DNA of 12,732 nt, taken from positions 1 to 12,732 of the forward strand of contig JAZNBA010000100.1 in the NCBI GenBank assembly GCA_045586785.1, in the 5' to 3' direction. Numbering within the stretch: the first letter of the stretch is position 1; every line of letters begins with the position of its first letter. The position numbers and the translations under genes were made by a program. Source of the stretch: UMGS1002 sp045586785 (lineage in GTDB: Bacteria; Bacillota; Clostridia; Oscillospirales; CAG-272). Below, in pieces: positions 6,471-12,732 of the stretch. A model generated the notes under the pieces. The model ran no database searches and had not been told where the DNA came from. It saw nothing but the letters and a program-made list of their open reading frames with translations.

Positions 6471-7814
6471 GTGAACTACCTTGAATCAGTACTTGCTGAT
6501 GTTGAAAAGAAATATGCGCATCAGCCCGAATTTTTGCAGACAGTTAAAGAGGTTCTTGAGTCTCTCGAGCCCGTAATCTCCAAGAACGAAGAACTTTATA
6601 AGCGCGAAGCTATACTTGAGCGCCTTGTTGAACCCGATCGTCAGATCATCTTCCGCGTACCGTGGGTAGACGACAACGGTCAGATCCGCGTTAACACCGG
6701 TTACCGCGTACAGTTCAACAGTTCCATCGGTCCTTACAAGGGCGGTCTCCGTTTCCACCCCTCCGTTAACCTGAGCATCATGAAGTTCCTCGGCTTCGAG
6801 CAGACCTTCAAAAACTCCTTAACTTCCCTCCCCATGGGCGGCGGCAAGGGCGGTTCCGACTTCGATCCTGCCGGCAAGTCCGACCGCGAGGTCATGGCAT
6901 TCTGCCAGAGCTTTATGACTGAGCTTGCTAAGCACATCGGTCCCGACACAGACGTTCCCGCAGGTGACATCGGTGTTGGCGCACGTGAGATCGGCTACCT
7001 CTTCGGTCAGTACAAGAGACTGCGCGACGAGTTCACCGGCGTTCTCACAGGTAAGGGCCTGCCCTACGGCGGTTCTCTTATCTGTCCCGAGGCTACCGGC
7101 TTCGGCGCTGTTTACTACGCTGTTGAAATGCTCAAGTATTTCGGCGACGACATCAAGGGCAAGACCTTTGCAGTATCCGGCTTCGGTAACGTTGCTTGGG
7201 GTACCGTTCAGAAGATCACCGAGCTTGGCGGTAAGGTTGTTACCATCTCGGGTCCCGACGGTTACATATACGATCCCGACGGCATCAATACTCCCGAGAA
7301 GATCGACTATCTGCTTGAAATGCGTGCATCCTGCCGTAACAGAGCTCAGGACTATGCTGACAAGTTCGGCGCACAGTTCTTCAAGGGCGAGAAGCCTTGG
7401 GGCGTTAAGGTTGACATCGTTATGCCCTGCGCTACTCAGAACGAGGTTGGCATGGCAGAGGCAGAAAAGATCGTTGCTAACGGCGTTAAGTACTACGTTG
7501 AGGTTTCCAACATGCCTACAACCAACGAGGCAGTTGCATACCTCAAGGCAAACGGCGTTATCGTTGCTCCTTCCAAGGCAGTTAACGCAGGCGGGGTATC
7601 CGTTTCCGGTCTTGAAATGTCCCAGAACTCCATGCGCTACAGCTGGACTGCTGAAGAGGTTGACGAAAAGCTCAAGGGCATCATGAAGAACATCTTCAAC
7701 AACTCCATCAAGGCTGCTCATCAGTACGGTCTGGGTGACGACCTGGTTGCAGGCGCTAACATCGCAGGCTTCGAGAAGGTCGTAAACGCTATGCTGGCAC
7801 ACGGTGCTTGCTAA
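6471..7814 (+). CDS. gdhA: Glutamate dehydrogenase, hexameric family I
   Basis: The enzyme interconverts 2-oxoglutarate plus ammonium and glutamate; glutamate is also the amino donor used by SerC. The 447 residues match the hexameric ~450-residue class. K90, K114 and the catalytic K126 (PMGGGKGGSDFDP), D166 (VPAGDIGVG) and the Rossmann loop GFGNVAWG (237-244) are all present. The protein resembles Clostridium symbiosum GDH closely and shares its F238, P262 and D263, residues tied to NAD+ preference, so NAD(H) is more likely than NADP(H). Translation starts at a GTG with AGTGAGGT upstream; the first residues align with that homologue. Codon use is strongly biased (GGC, GTT, AAC, AAG), indicating high expression. 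It is monocistronic, with its own promoter and terminator. Confidence 0.95.
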   Translation: MNYLESVLADVEKKYAHQPEFLQTVKEVLESLEPVISKNEELYKREAILERLVEPDRQIIFRVPWVDDNGQIRVNTGYRVQFNSSIGPYKGGLRFHPSVNLSIMKFLGFEQTFKNSLTSLPMGGGKGGSDFDPAGKSDREVMAFCQSFMTELAKHIGPDTDVPAGDIGVGAREIGYLFGQYKRLRDEFTGVLTGKGLPYGGSLICPEATGFGAVYYAVEMLKYFGDDIKGKTFAVSGFGNVAWGTVQKITELGGKVVTISGPDGYIYDPDGINTPEKIDYLLEMRASCRNRAQDYADKFGAQFFKGEKPWGVKVDIVMPCATQNEVGMAEAEKIVANGVKYYVEVSNMPTTNEAVAYLKANGVIVAPSKAVNAGGVSVSGLEMSQNSMRYSWTAEEVDEKLKGIMKNIFNNSIKAAHQYGLGDDLVAGANIAGFEKVVNAMLAHGAC

Positions 7815-7835
7815 TTAACACGGCAAATAAAAATC

Positions 7836-7877
7836 GAGTCAAGGTCTATATGGACCTTGACTCTTTTGTTGTTTTTC
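7836..7877 (+). terminator. Intrinsic terminator of gdhA
   Basis: A perfect 11-bp stem (7836-7846 with 7853-7863) with a 6-nt loop is followed by TTTTGTTGTTTTT. It lies 21 nt past the gdhA stop codon. Confidence 0.93.
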
Positions 7878-7891
7878 TGATATTCAAAAAA

Positions 7892-8071
7892 TTGATAAAA
7901 GTTTTTGCGTCGCGATTGTTTGCGAAGCAAACTCGCGCAAATCGCGCTTGCGCGTTTGCTTCTTTTCTTCAAAAAGCGACCATTCGCCCTCCGCAGAGGG
8001 CGAAACTCTTATCATTCAAAAGCTCCACGGAAGGGTGTGGAACCCACACAAGTGGGGGGTTCCCCTTTGGT
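7892..8071. repeat. Palindrome-rich GC-rich mosaic, probable dispersed intergenic element
   Basis: This non-coding stretch between convergent gdhA and the heparinase-like gene is packed with inverted repeats. A compound hairpin pairs 7924-7932 with 7954-7962 and, inside it, 7935-7940 with 7948-7953. A small hairpin has arms 7918-7923 and 7927-7932. A perfect 9-bp stem pairs 7983-7991 with 7996-8004. Further pairs are 8024-8028/8037-8041 and 8039-8045/8057-8063. Base composition differs sharply from the AT-rich intergenic DNA elsewhere in the window. The element ends right at the stop codon of the minus-strand gene. It may be a REP/MITE-like repeat and also serve as that gene's 3' structure; no transposase or clear target-site duplication is visible. 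Confidence 0.55.
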
Positions 8072-9754
8072 TTACTTAATTTCACAAACAAACCGTCTCA
8101 CACCGTCATTCAGCTTGAAGTCAATGAAGTAGCAGGGGTATCCCCTCTCGGTTACTTCACTTCCAACGCTTGCAGAACACATCGATGCGTCAAATTTTAT
8201 CTCAACGTCCTCCACCTTGACAACACCCTCGCCTATCTCAGGCTCATACAGCGTCACGATGCGCTCGACAATATCGCCCGAACCCGTATAATCAAATTCA
8301 TCCGTCAGCGTCACAACGTTGTCCGTGAACGAAAACGCACGCTTTATGCCGTCAAGTCCGGGACATTTATAGGCGCGCGCTATGTCCAGCGAGAACACGC
8401 CGTCATCATATTTTATGTTGTCCGCCGCGGCATCGTGCCCGTAAAACTGCAAAGCGCCGTCCACAATAGGCACGCTGTGACCGCGCGATGAGCACTCAAG
8501 AATACCGTAACGCGTCGTCTTGTCAAAATACTGACGGCTGTAAACGCCCGCGCCCAAGTCCATCAGCACCTGACGCCCGTTTTTCGCAAAAATAAACGTA
8601 CCGATGTCATTATTGTTGTGATGCTCGTGATTGTTGCCACCCTTGGCGGCAAAGCCATATGCGGGAGTTCTCTTTATAAACCATTCCGAGTCCGCCGCGT
8701 AATACTCCGCGCTCTCATTGTCGGGGGCGGGATTGTAATAAAGCTCTTCATTAATCCACGTTGCGGAGCGAAGCTGCAAGCAGAAACGACCGCAACCATC
8801 ATAATTATAAGAATATTTCGGATGGTACACCACCACGTCATCGGGGTACAAGCCTTTGAGATAGTGGCAAATTCCAAGATGATAGCTCAGTGTACGCTGC
8901 CCGTCGGCAAAGCTTACGCAGGCATTGCCCGACAAAAACATTTTTTGTATAAACGTCGCAACTGCCCTTACCTTTTCGTGCTTGAACCAATCACACTCAC
9001 CCTCGGTGAACGTCTTCAGCATATCGGCGTAGACCGTGAAAAAGCCAAAACCGTAGTGCCAGTAGCCGCATCCCTCGATGCAGATGCCGTCATTCTCAAA
9101 GCCCGACAGATAATATTCCATCGCCGTATTGAAGCGCGGTATCAGTCCGCGCGCGAGATCGGGACGCAACAGCATTGCGGCGCAAGCCACCGAACCGACG
9201 CACACCGACGTCCAGTTGTTGGTGCCGTGCTCCCACCATTTATATTCCTCAACCGCAACAAATGGTTCAAAAATTCTTCTGTTGACCTCGTAATTTATAC
9301 GGTTTTTGATCAGCGGGTCAAGTCTGTCCCGGAGCATCGTGTATATCTCCGCCAGCGCAAAGCCGGTCTCGGATGCGAAAAGGTCGATCTTTACGTTATT
9401 ATTGGGCTCAAGCTCGCCCTGATGGGCGGGAAGGCACCATGTATACTCGTCGCAAATGGCATATATCTGATCCATCAGACGAGTCAGATACTTGGGTTCC
9501 TCAGGATAGATAAGTGACAACAGTGCGGCGCAGTCCAGCGCGCGGCGGCGTGTGAAATAAGTACCTTCATATATGCCGCGGTTGCCTGTCTCCCAGTACA
9601 GCTTGAAATCGCTGTATTTCAGTGCCAGAATAGGACCGTTCTCGCAGTTGTCGCGCCACATGGCGTGAAGCTCGGCGCGGTATCTCTCAAAGCAGTCCTT
9701 TTCGCGGACCTCTTTCCAAAAGCCTTTGTCCATTGCCTTACCAAGTAAATTCAT
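8072..9754 (-). CDS. Heparinase II/III-like protein (predicted polysaccharide lyase fold)
   Basis: The 560-residue protein resembles the heparinase II/III-like group: an N-terminal alpha-helical toroid (about 30-330) and a C-terminal beta-rich domain. Family-type signatures are the TNNW segment (178-181), GCGYWHYGFGFF (228-239) with candidate catalytic Tyr and His, and the His/Asn-rich NNHEHHNNNDIGTF (374-387), followed by VLMDLGAGVYSRQYF (396-410). Such proteins cleave uronate-containing glycans by beta-elimination, but the substrate cannot be read here. No signal peptide or lipobox is visible, so a cytosolic role on imported oligosaccharides is likely. No transporter or unsaturated uronyl hydrolase lies next to it. 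It starts 49 nt after the VWA lipoprotein gene with a weak AAGGG ribosome site, probably in the same transcript. Confidence 0.82.
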   Translation of the reverse strand: MNLLGKAMDKGFWKEVREKDCFERYRAELHAMWRDNCENGPILALKYSDFKLYWETGNRGIYEGTYFTRRRALDCAALLSLIYPEEPKYLTRLMDQIYAICDEYTWCLPAHQGELEPNNNVKIDLFASETGFALAEIYTMLRDRLDPLIKNRINYEVNRRIFEPFVAVEEYKWWEHGTNNWTSVCVGSVACAAMLLRPDLARGLIPRFNTAMEYYLSGFENDGICIEGCGYWHYGFGFFTVYADMLKTFTEGECDWFKHEKVRAVATFIQKMFLSGNACVSFADGQRTLSYHLGICHYLKGLYPDDVVVYHPKYSYNYDGCGRFCLQLRSATWINEELYYNPAPDNESAEYYAADSEWFIKRTPAYGFAAKGGNNHEHHNNNDIGTFIFAKNGRQVLMDLGAGVYSRQYFDKTTRYGILECSSRGHSVPIVDGALQFYGHDAAADNIKYDDGVFSLDIARAYKCPGLDGIKRAFSFTDNVVTLTDEFDYTGSGDIVERIVTLYEPEIGEGVVKVEDVEIKFDASMCSASVGSEVTERGYPCYFIDFKLNDGVRRFVCEIK

Positions 9755-9782
9755 AATGCCCTTCCCTTTCTCGAATTGAAGT

Positions 9783-9797
9783 CACCCGATACGGGTG
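9783..9797 (-). other. Small hairpin between the VWA lipoprotein and heparinase-like genes
   Basis: CACCCG-ATA-CGGGTG forms a 6-bp GC-rich stem with a 3-nt loop, 6 nt beyond the lipoprotein stop. On the minus strand no U-tract follows, so it is unlikely to terminate transcription fully. It could adjust the relative level of the downstream gene. Confidence 0.4.
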
Positions 9798-9803
9798 TGA
9801 TTT

Positions 9804-11390
9804 TTATTTTGCAAGCTTTTTCAGCAATTCTCTGAATTCTTCCTTATACATATCGTCCGAAAGATCCAGCTCATCCAGCGACGAAATTATATTTTCCAGT
9901 GAGATATCCACGAGATGCTCGCTCTCGTGAAGCAGCATCGCAGTTTCGATGACCGCGCACATAAACTTAACGTCATCCGACGCGTCACCAAACTGCTCGT
10001 TGCCGATAGAATACTCGTTGAGCTGACTCTGAGTCTCGCCGGGAGCCTTATGACGCACCGCCAGAGAGAGCCACTGCTGTTGCTCTGCCACAGCGTCTTC
10101 ACCCGTCCGACTAATGGCAGATTCTGCCGCCTCGGTCAGTATCAGCTCATAGCATACCGTTACCGTGTGCCCCGCGCCCACGTCGCCCGCGTCCTTGGTG
10201 TCGTCCTCAAAATCCTCTTTTTGGAGCAGACGGTTTTCGTACCCCACCAGTCTGTAGCTGTCAACAAATGTCTTGTCAAAGGTTATTTGCAGCTTAACGT
10301 CCTCGGCTACTGTGTACAGCGTGCCCAAGAGGTCCTGACCGAATATCTTTTCAGCCTCTGCCTCGCCGTCAATGTAGTAGTAAACACCGTTGCCGTTGTC
10401 AGCAAGCGCCTCCATGTTAGCGTCGCGGTAATTGCCCGTGCCAAAGCCCAAAACCGACAGATATATACCCTGGTCGCGCTTGGTCTCCACAAACTTCTTA
10501 AGCTCCTCTGCCGAGCTGATACCAACGTTCAGGTCACCGTCGGACGCCATAATAATACGGTTATTGCCGCCCTCAATAAAATAATCGGCGGCGAGTGAAT
10601 ATGCCTTCTCAAGTCCCGCCTGACCGTTGGTGGAGCCGCTGGCTTCAAGGTTTCTGACGGCAGACAGTATCTTTTCGGTCTTATTGCCTGCGCATCCCTT
10701 CAGAATTACCGCTTCCCTGCCCGAATACGTAACGATGGAAACAGTATCCTTTTCCGTCAACTGCTCGGTCAGATACGTGAACGCCTTTTTCAGCAGCTCC
10801 AGCTTGTCGGAGGAGCGCATAGAACCCGAAACGTCAATAAGAAACACAAGATTGTTACCCGCGGAGGGGATAGCGTCGTCAGCGCGCAGACCCAGCGTCA
10901 GCAGTACCGCCTCGGAGTTCCAAGGACACTTAGTGATAGAGGAATTCACACCAAAAAGCTGACCGTCCGCAGGCGCGGTGTAGTCGTAGCTGAAATAATT
11001 GAGCATTTCCTCGGTGCGCACGGACTGCCCCGCATAGCTTATCATTTCCTTCAGCGAATAGCCCTGATTTACCAGCTTGCGGAAATACGTGTAGGACGCC
11101 GTGTCAACGTCGGCGGAAAAGGTGGAAACCTCGGCATCCTCGGTCTTTATAAACTTATTTTCAATAAACTTACCGTAATCGGGATGCTCGTAAATGCTGC
11201 CGATCTGTTCATTCTCGACCGTTGCGTCAGACGAGTATATAACCTCATCATCCCCCGCAACGGGATAGTTCAGGTTTGCCTCTGCATCCATCATATTACC
11301 GGGTGCCATATCGCCGTTTGCAGCCGCGCAGGACGCAAGCGACATAAGAACTGCCATCATAAGTATAACTGCAATAATCGTTTTTTTCAT
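9804..11390 (-). CDS. VWA-domain lipoprotein (YfbK-like, with C-terminal DUF3520-type domain)
   Basis: The 528-residue precursor begins with a positively charged, hydrophobic signal peptide and the lipobox LASC, with lipidated Cys at 21. It should be anchored on the outer face of the membrane. The segment DVDTASYTYFRKLVNQG to EEMLNYFSYDY (94-137) matches the N-terminal domain found in YfbK-like VWA proteins. The VWA domain (about 180-345) has an intact metal-ion site: D186, S188, S190 (DVSGSM), T254 and D284. The C-terminal part, about 350-528, fits DUF3520. Such domains bind protein partners through a divalent metal; no catalytic function is expected. AGAGAGG precedes the ATG. It follows the anti-sigma gene by 31 nt, which suggests that it is a target or partner of that signalling pair. 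Confidence 0.92.
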   Translation of the reverse strand: MKKTIIAVILMMAVLMSLASCAAANGDMAPGNMMDAEANLNYPVAGDDEVIYSSDATVENEQIGSIYEHPDYGKFIENKFIKTEDAEVSTFSADVDTASYTYFRKLVNQGYSLKEMISYAGQSVRTEEMLNYFSYDYTAPADGQLFGVNSSITKCPWNSEAVLLTLGLRADDAIPSAGNNLVFLIDVSGSMRSSDKLELLKKAFTYLTEQLTEKDTVSIVTYSGREAVILKGCAGNKTEKILSAVRNLEASGSTNGQAGLEKAYSLAADYFIEGGNNRIIMASDGDLNVGISSAEELKKFVETKRDQGIYLSVLGFGTGNYRDANMEALADNGNGVYYYIDGEAEAEKIFGQDLLGTLYTVAEDVKLQITFDKTFVDSYRLVGYENRLLQKEDFEDDTKDAGDVGAGHTVTVCYELILTEAAESAISRTGEDAVAEQQQWLSLAVRHKAPGETQSQLNEYSIGNEQFGDASDDVKFMCAVIETAMLLHESEHLVDISLENIISSLDELDLSDDMYKEEFRELLKKLAK

Positions 11391-11421
11391 GTCCGAAACC
11401 TCTCTTTTTAAATTTGTTGAC

Positions 11422-12069
11422 TCAGGTGTGTTGTCCGATAATTATATCAATATAATTGATAAGCTCTTCGGTAGGAACTACCTCGGGCAGGTAGTCGAAA
11501 AGACTGCCGTAGCCCACGTTGCCCTCGCTGTATTCAAGACAGGGCGATACCACTCTGCCATCGCCGTAGCATACCCAGATCAGCATTTCCGACTCGATAT
11601 TCTCGGTGCGTCTGCCATGCTTTATCAGCTTATCTATCTGCGCCAGTTGACTGCGAGTGAGCAGTATTTCGTACCGCTTACCGCTTTGTCTGTCCTGCCA
11701 GATAAGCTTTGCTCTGCCGTCAAAAAGGTTAGCTTCTCCGATAACGGAAAACATGTCTCCCGTTGCGGCAAGCAGTTGTTCTAAGGGTGCGTTCAGTTGA
11801 GTATCGGGTTTACTTTCCGAATTGTTGACGGATGTTTCTGCGTTCACGGCGTCATCCGACTGAACCTTGTCGAAGTTACGCGTGACAAGCGCTGGCATTG
11901 CCAGCACGGCTATCATAAACACTGCCGCCACAGCCGCCGCTATGGAAATAGCGCGTCGGAACGTCACGCCGCCCGACCGTCTTGCCGACTGAGCCGCGGC
12001 TATATAGCTGTCGTCTATACCGCCGATCTCGTCAAATAAATATTCGGCGGCACGTTTAGCGTCCCTCAT
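11422..12069 (-). CDS. Probable membrane-bound anti-sigma factor
   Basis: The 215-residue protein has a short charged cytosolic part (1-39), one strong transmembrane helix (about 40-62, AISIAAAVAAVF onward) and an extracytoplasmic part of about 150 residues. The motif YLFDEIGGIDDSYIAAA near the N terminus resembles the sigma-binding segment of clostridial anti-sigma proteins encoded next to ECF sigma genes. I recognise no zinc-binding HxxxCxxC motif, so it is not a classical ZAS anti-sigma factor. The outer domain has a serine/asparagine-rich linker and then a compact region that I cannot assign. Its ATG overlaps the sigma stop (ATGA, 12066-12069), with GAGGAGGG (12079-12086) as ribosome site, indicating coupled synthesis at fixed stoichiometry. 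Function is inferred largely from context and topology. Confidence 0.75.
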   Translation of the reverse strand: MRDAKRAAEYLFDEIGGIDDSYIAAAQSARRSGGVTFRRAISIAAAVAAVFMIAVLAMPALVTRNFDKVQSDDAVNAETSVNNSESKPDTQLNAPLEQLLAATGDMFSVIGEANLFDGRAKLIWQDRQSGKRYEILLTRSQLAQIDKLIKHGRRTENIESEMLIWVCYGDGRVVSPCLEYSEGNVGYGSLFDYLPEVVPTEELINYIDIIIGQHT

Positions 12070-12623
12070 ATCGGCAATCCCTCCTCTTCAAGTAATTTTT
12101 TCAGCTCAAGGCGCGTGCGGTGCAATATGGTCTTGACCTTGCCCTCACTAAAGCCCATCTGATAGGCAATATCGCTTACCGATTTGGAGCAGAAATAGCG
12201 CAAAACGAACACGTTGCGCTTTTGCTCGGATAGCGAGCCTATAAAGCTGTTGAGCACCGAGCGCAGTCTGCCGTTTTCAAAATCGGCGGTGACGTCCCAT
12301 GTGTCGGGAATACACTCGGTCAGCTCGTCGATCAGCCGCTCCGCGCCGCCACCCCGCTTCTGGCGATGCTCCGCGCGAAAGCGGTTGATGGAAAGACGGC
12401 GCACGATCTTGGAAAGATACGCGCCGAGATAGTTCGGACGATCCTCGGGCATATTGTTCCAGGCGGCAAGATATGTATCGCTGACACATTCCTCGGTGTC
12501 CTCGTTTGACGAGGTAAGCGAATACGAAAGCGAGTGCAGCATTCTGCCGTATTTTGCGTCGCTCTCATAGATGGCACGCTCGTCACGCGCCCAGTACAGA
12601 TCGACTATTGCAAAGTCCTCCAA
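12066..12623 (-). CDS. ECF-type RNA polymerase sigma factor
   Basis: The 185-residue protein has the two-domain layout of ECF sigma factors. Region 2 lies at about 12-86 (DERAIYESDAKYG, then DTEECVSDTYLAAWNNMPEDRP, YLSKIVRRLSINRFR). A linker follows, and region 4 lies at about 118-178 with the helix-turn-helix SVSDIAYQMGFSEGKVKTIL (148-167) that reads the -35 element. The opening IVDLYWARDERAI is typical of a clostridial ECF group paired with single-pass membrane anti-sigma proteins. No ATG occurs before residue 28, so I accept a TTG start at 12621-12623, with GGGGGGA a few bases upstream. It heads the unit with the anti-sigma factor, the VWA lipoprotein and probably the heparinase-like gene. 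Confidence 0.92.
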   Translation of the reverse strand: MEDFAIVDLYWARDERAIYESDAKYGRMLHSLSYSLTSSNEDTEECVSDTYLAAWNNMPEDRPNYLGAYLSKIVRRLSINRFRAEHRQKRGGGAERLIDELTECIPDTWDVTADFENGRLRSVLNSFIGSLSEQKRNVFVLRYFCSKSVSDIAYQMGFSEGKVKTILHRTRLELKKLLEEEGLPI

Positions 12624-12657
12624 ATTGATCCCCCCGTTTCTTTTCGGGTCTTCACCC

Positions 12658-12687
12658 TATAAGTCAACAAAATCTCCGTAAGGTTTC
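12658..12687 (-). promoter_or_regulatory. Candidate ECF-type, probably autoregulated promoter
   Basis: On the minus strand GAAACC (12682-12687) and GACTTATA (12658-12665) are separated by 16 bp. This resembles the general ECF promoter layout of a GAAC/AAAC-type -35 and a short GTC-containing -10. The predicted start is near 12651, about 28 nt before the TTG start codon. Autoregulation by the encoded sigma factor is inference. Confidence 0.5.
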
Positions 12688-12717
12688 GGATTTTACGAAA
12701 ATTTTTTGCTCGGTTTA

Positions 12718-12723
12718 ATTATA
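12718..12723 (-). promoter_or_regulatory. Possible housekeeping -10 upstream of the ECF sigma gene
   Basis: A perfect TATAAT is present on the minus strand near the right edge. Its -35 would lie beyond the window, so only half of the promoter can be seen. If real, it gives basal expression and a leader of about 88 nt, upstream of the ECF-type promoter. Confidence 0.4.
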
Positions 12724-12732
12724 TCAAAAAAA

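Noticed and set aside
6819..7802. Minus-strand open frame of 327 codons opposite gdhA
   Set aside because: It mirrors the highly biased gdhA codons. It has no ribosome site and no recognisable family.
7808..8491. Plus-strand open frame of 227 codons after gdhA
   Set aside because: It crosses the gdhA terminator, the palindromic mosaic and the antisense of the heparinase-like gene. It has no coding texture.
8618..9517. Plus-strand open frame of 299 codons opposite the heparinase-like gene
   Set aside because: The opposite strand encodes a coherent family protein. This frame has no recognisable motif.

Overview
The window looks like chromosomal DNA of a Gram-positive, low-to-mid GC anaerobe of class Clostridia, probably an Oscillospirales/Ruminococcaceae-type gut bacterium. 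Evidence: near-consensus TTGACA/TATAAT promoters with 17-18 bp spacing, strong GGAGG-type ribosome binding sites, some GTG and TTG starts, a glutamate dehydrogenase very close to the Clostridium symbiosum type, and an ECF sigma/anti-sigma pair of a kind common in Clostridia. There is no rRNA, tRNA, CRISPR array, transposase or phage gene. The taxonomic call is inference from recognised protein families, not from a search.

Layout. (1) 1-24: the first eight codons of a minus-strand gene that runs off the left edge, with its own promoter at 57-85. (2) 173-3419, minus: operon serC - lactate/malate dehydrogenase family gene - serA. It supplies two of the three steps of phosphoserine-route serine synthesis, with an extra 2-hydroxyacid dehydrogenase between them, from a strong promoter at 3490-3518. 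(3) 3864-4136, plus: a small monocistronic double zinc-ribbon protein with its own promoter and a perfect bidirectional terminator at 4151-4180. (4) 4187-6162, minus: rimO-pgsA, tightly coupled (2 nt apart). (5) 6471-7814, plus: gdhA, highly codon-biased, with an extended -10 promoter and a canonical terminator. (6) 7892-8071: a palindrome-rich GC-rich mosaic that looks like a dispersed intergenic element. (7) 8072-12623, minus: a probable four-gene unit read as ECF sigma factor, membrane anti-sigma factor, surface VWA lipoprotein, then a cytosolic heparinase II/III-like protein. An ECF-type promoter sits directly in front of the sigma gene.

How the genes fit together. Regions 2-5 are housekeeping: amino-acid and nitrogen metabolism (serA, serC, gdhA), phospholipid head-group synthesis (pgsA) and ribosome modification (rimO). 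The most system-like part is region 7. A membrane-spanning anti-sigma factor overlaps its sigma gene by 4 nt and is followed by a lipoprotein with an intact metal-binding VWA site. This suggests an envelope-sensing regulon, possibly tied to a polysaccharide lyase-like enzyme.

Points for follow-up: an Arg at the substrate-specificity position of the LDH-like enzyme, NAD-type coenzyme residues in GdhA, the ECF autoregulatory promoter, heptamer repeats round the serC promoter, and the palindromic mosaic.
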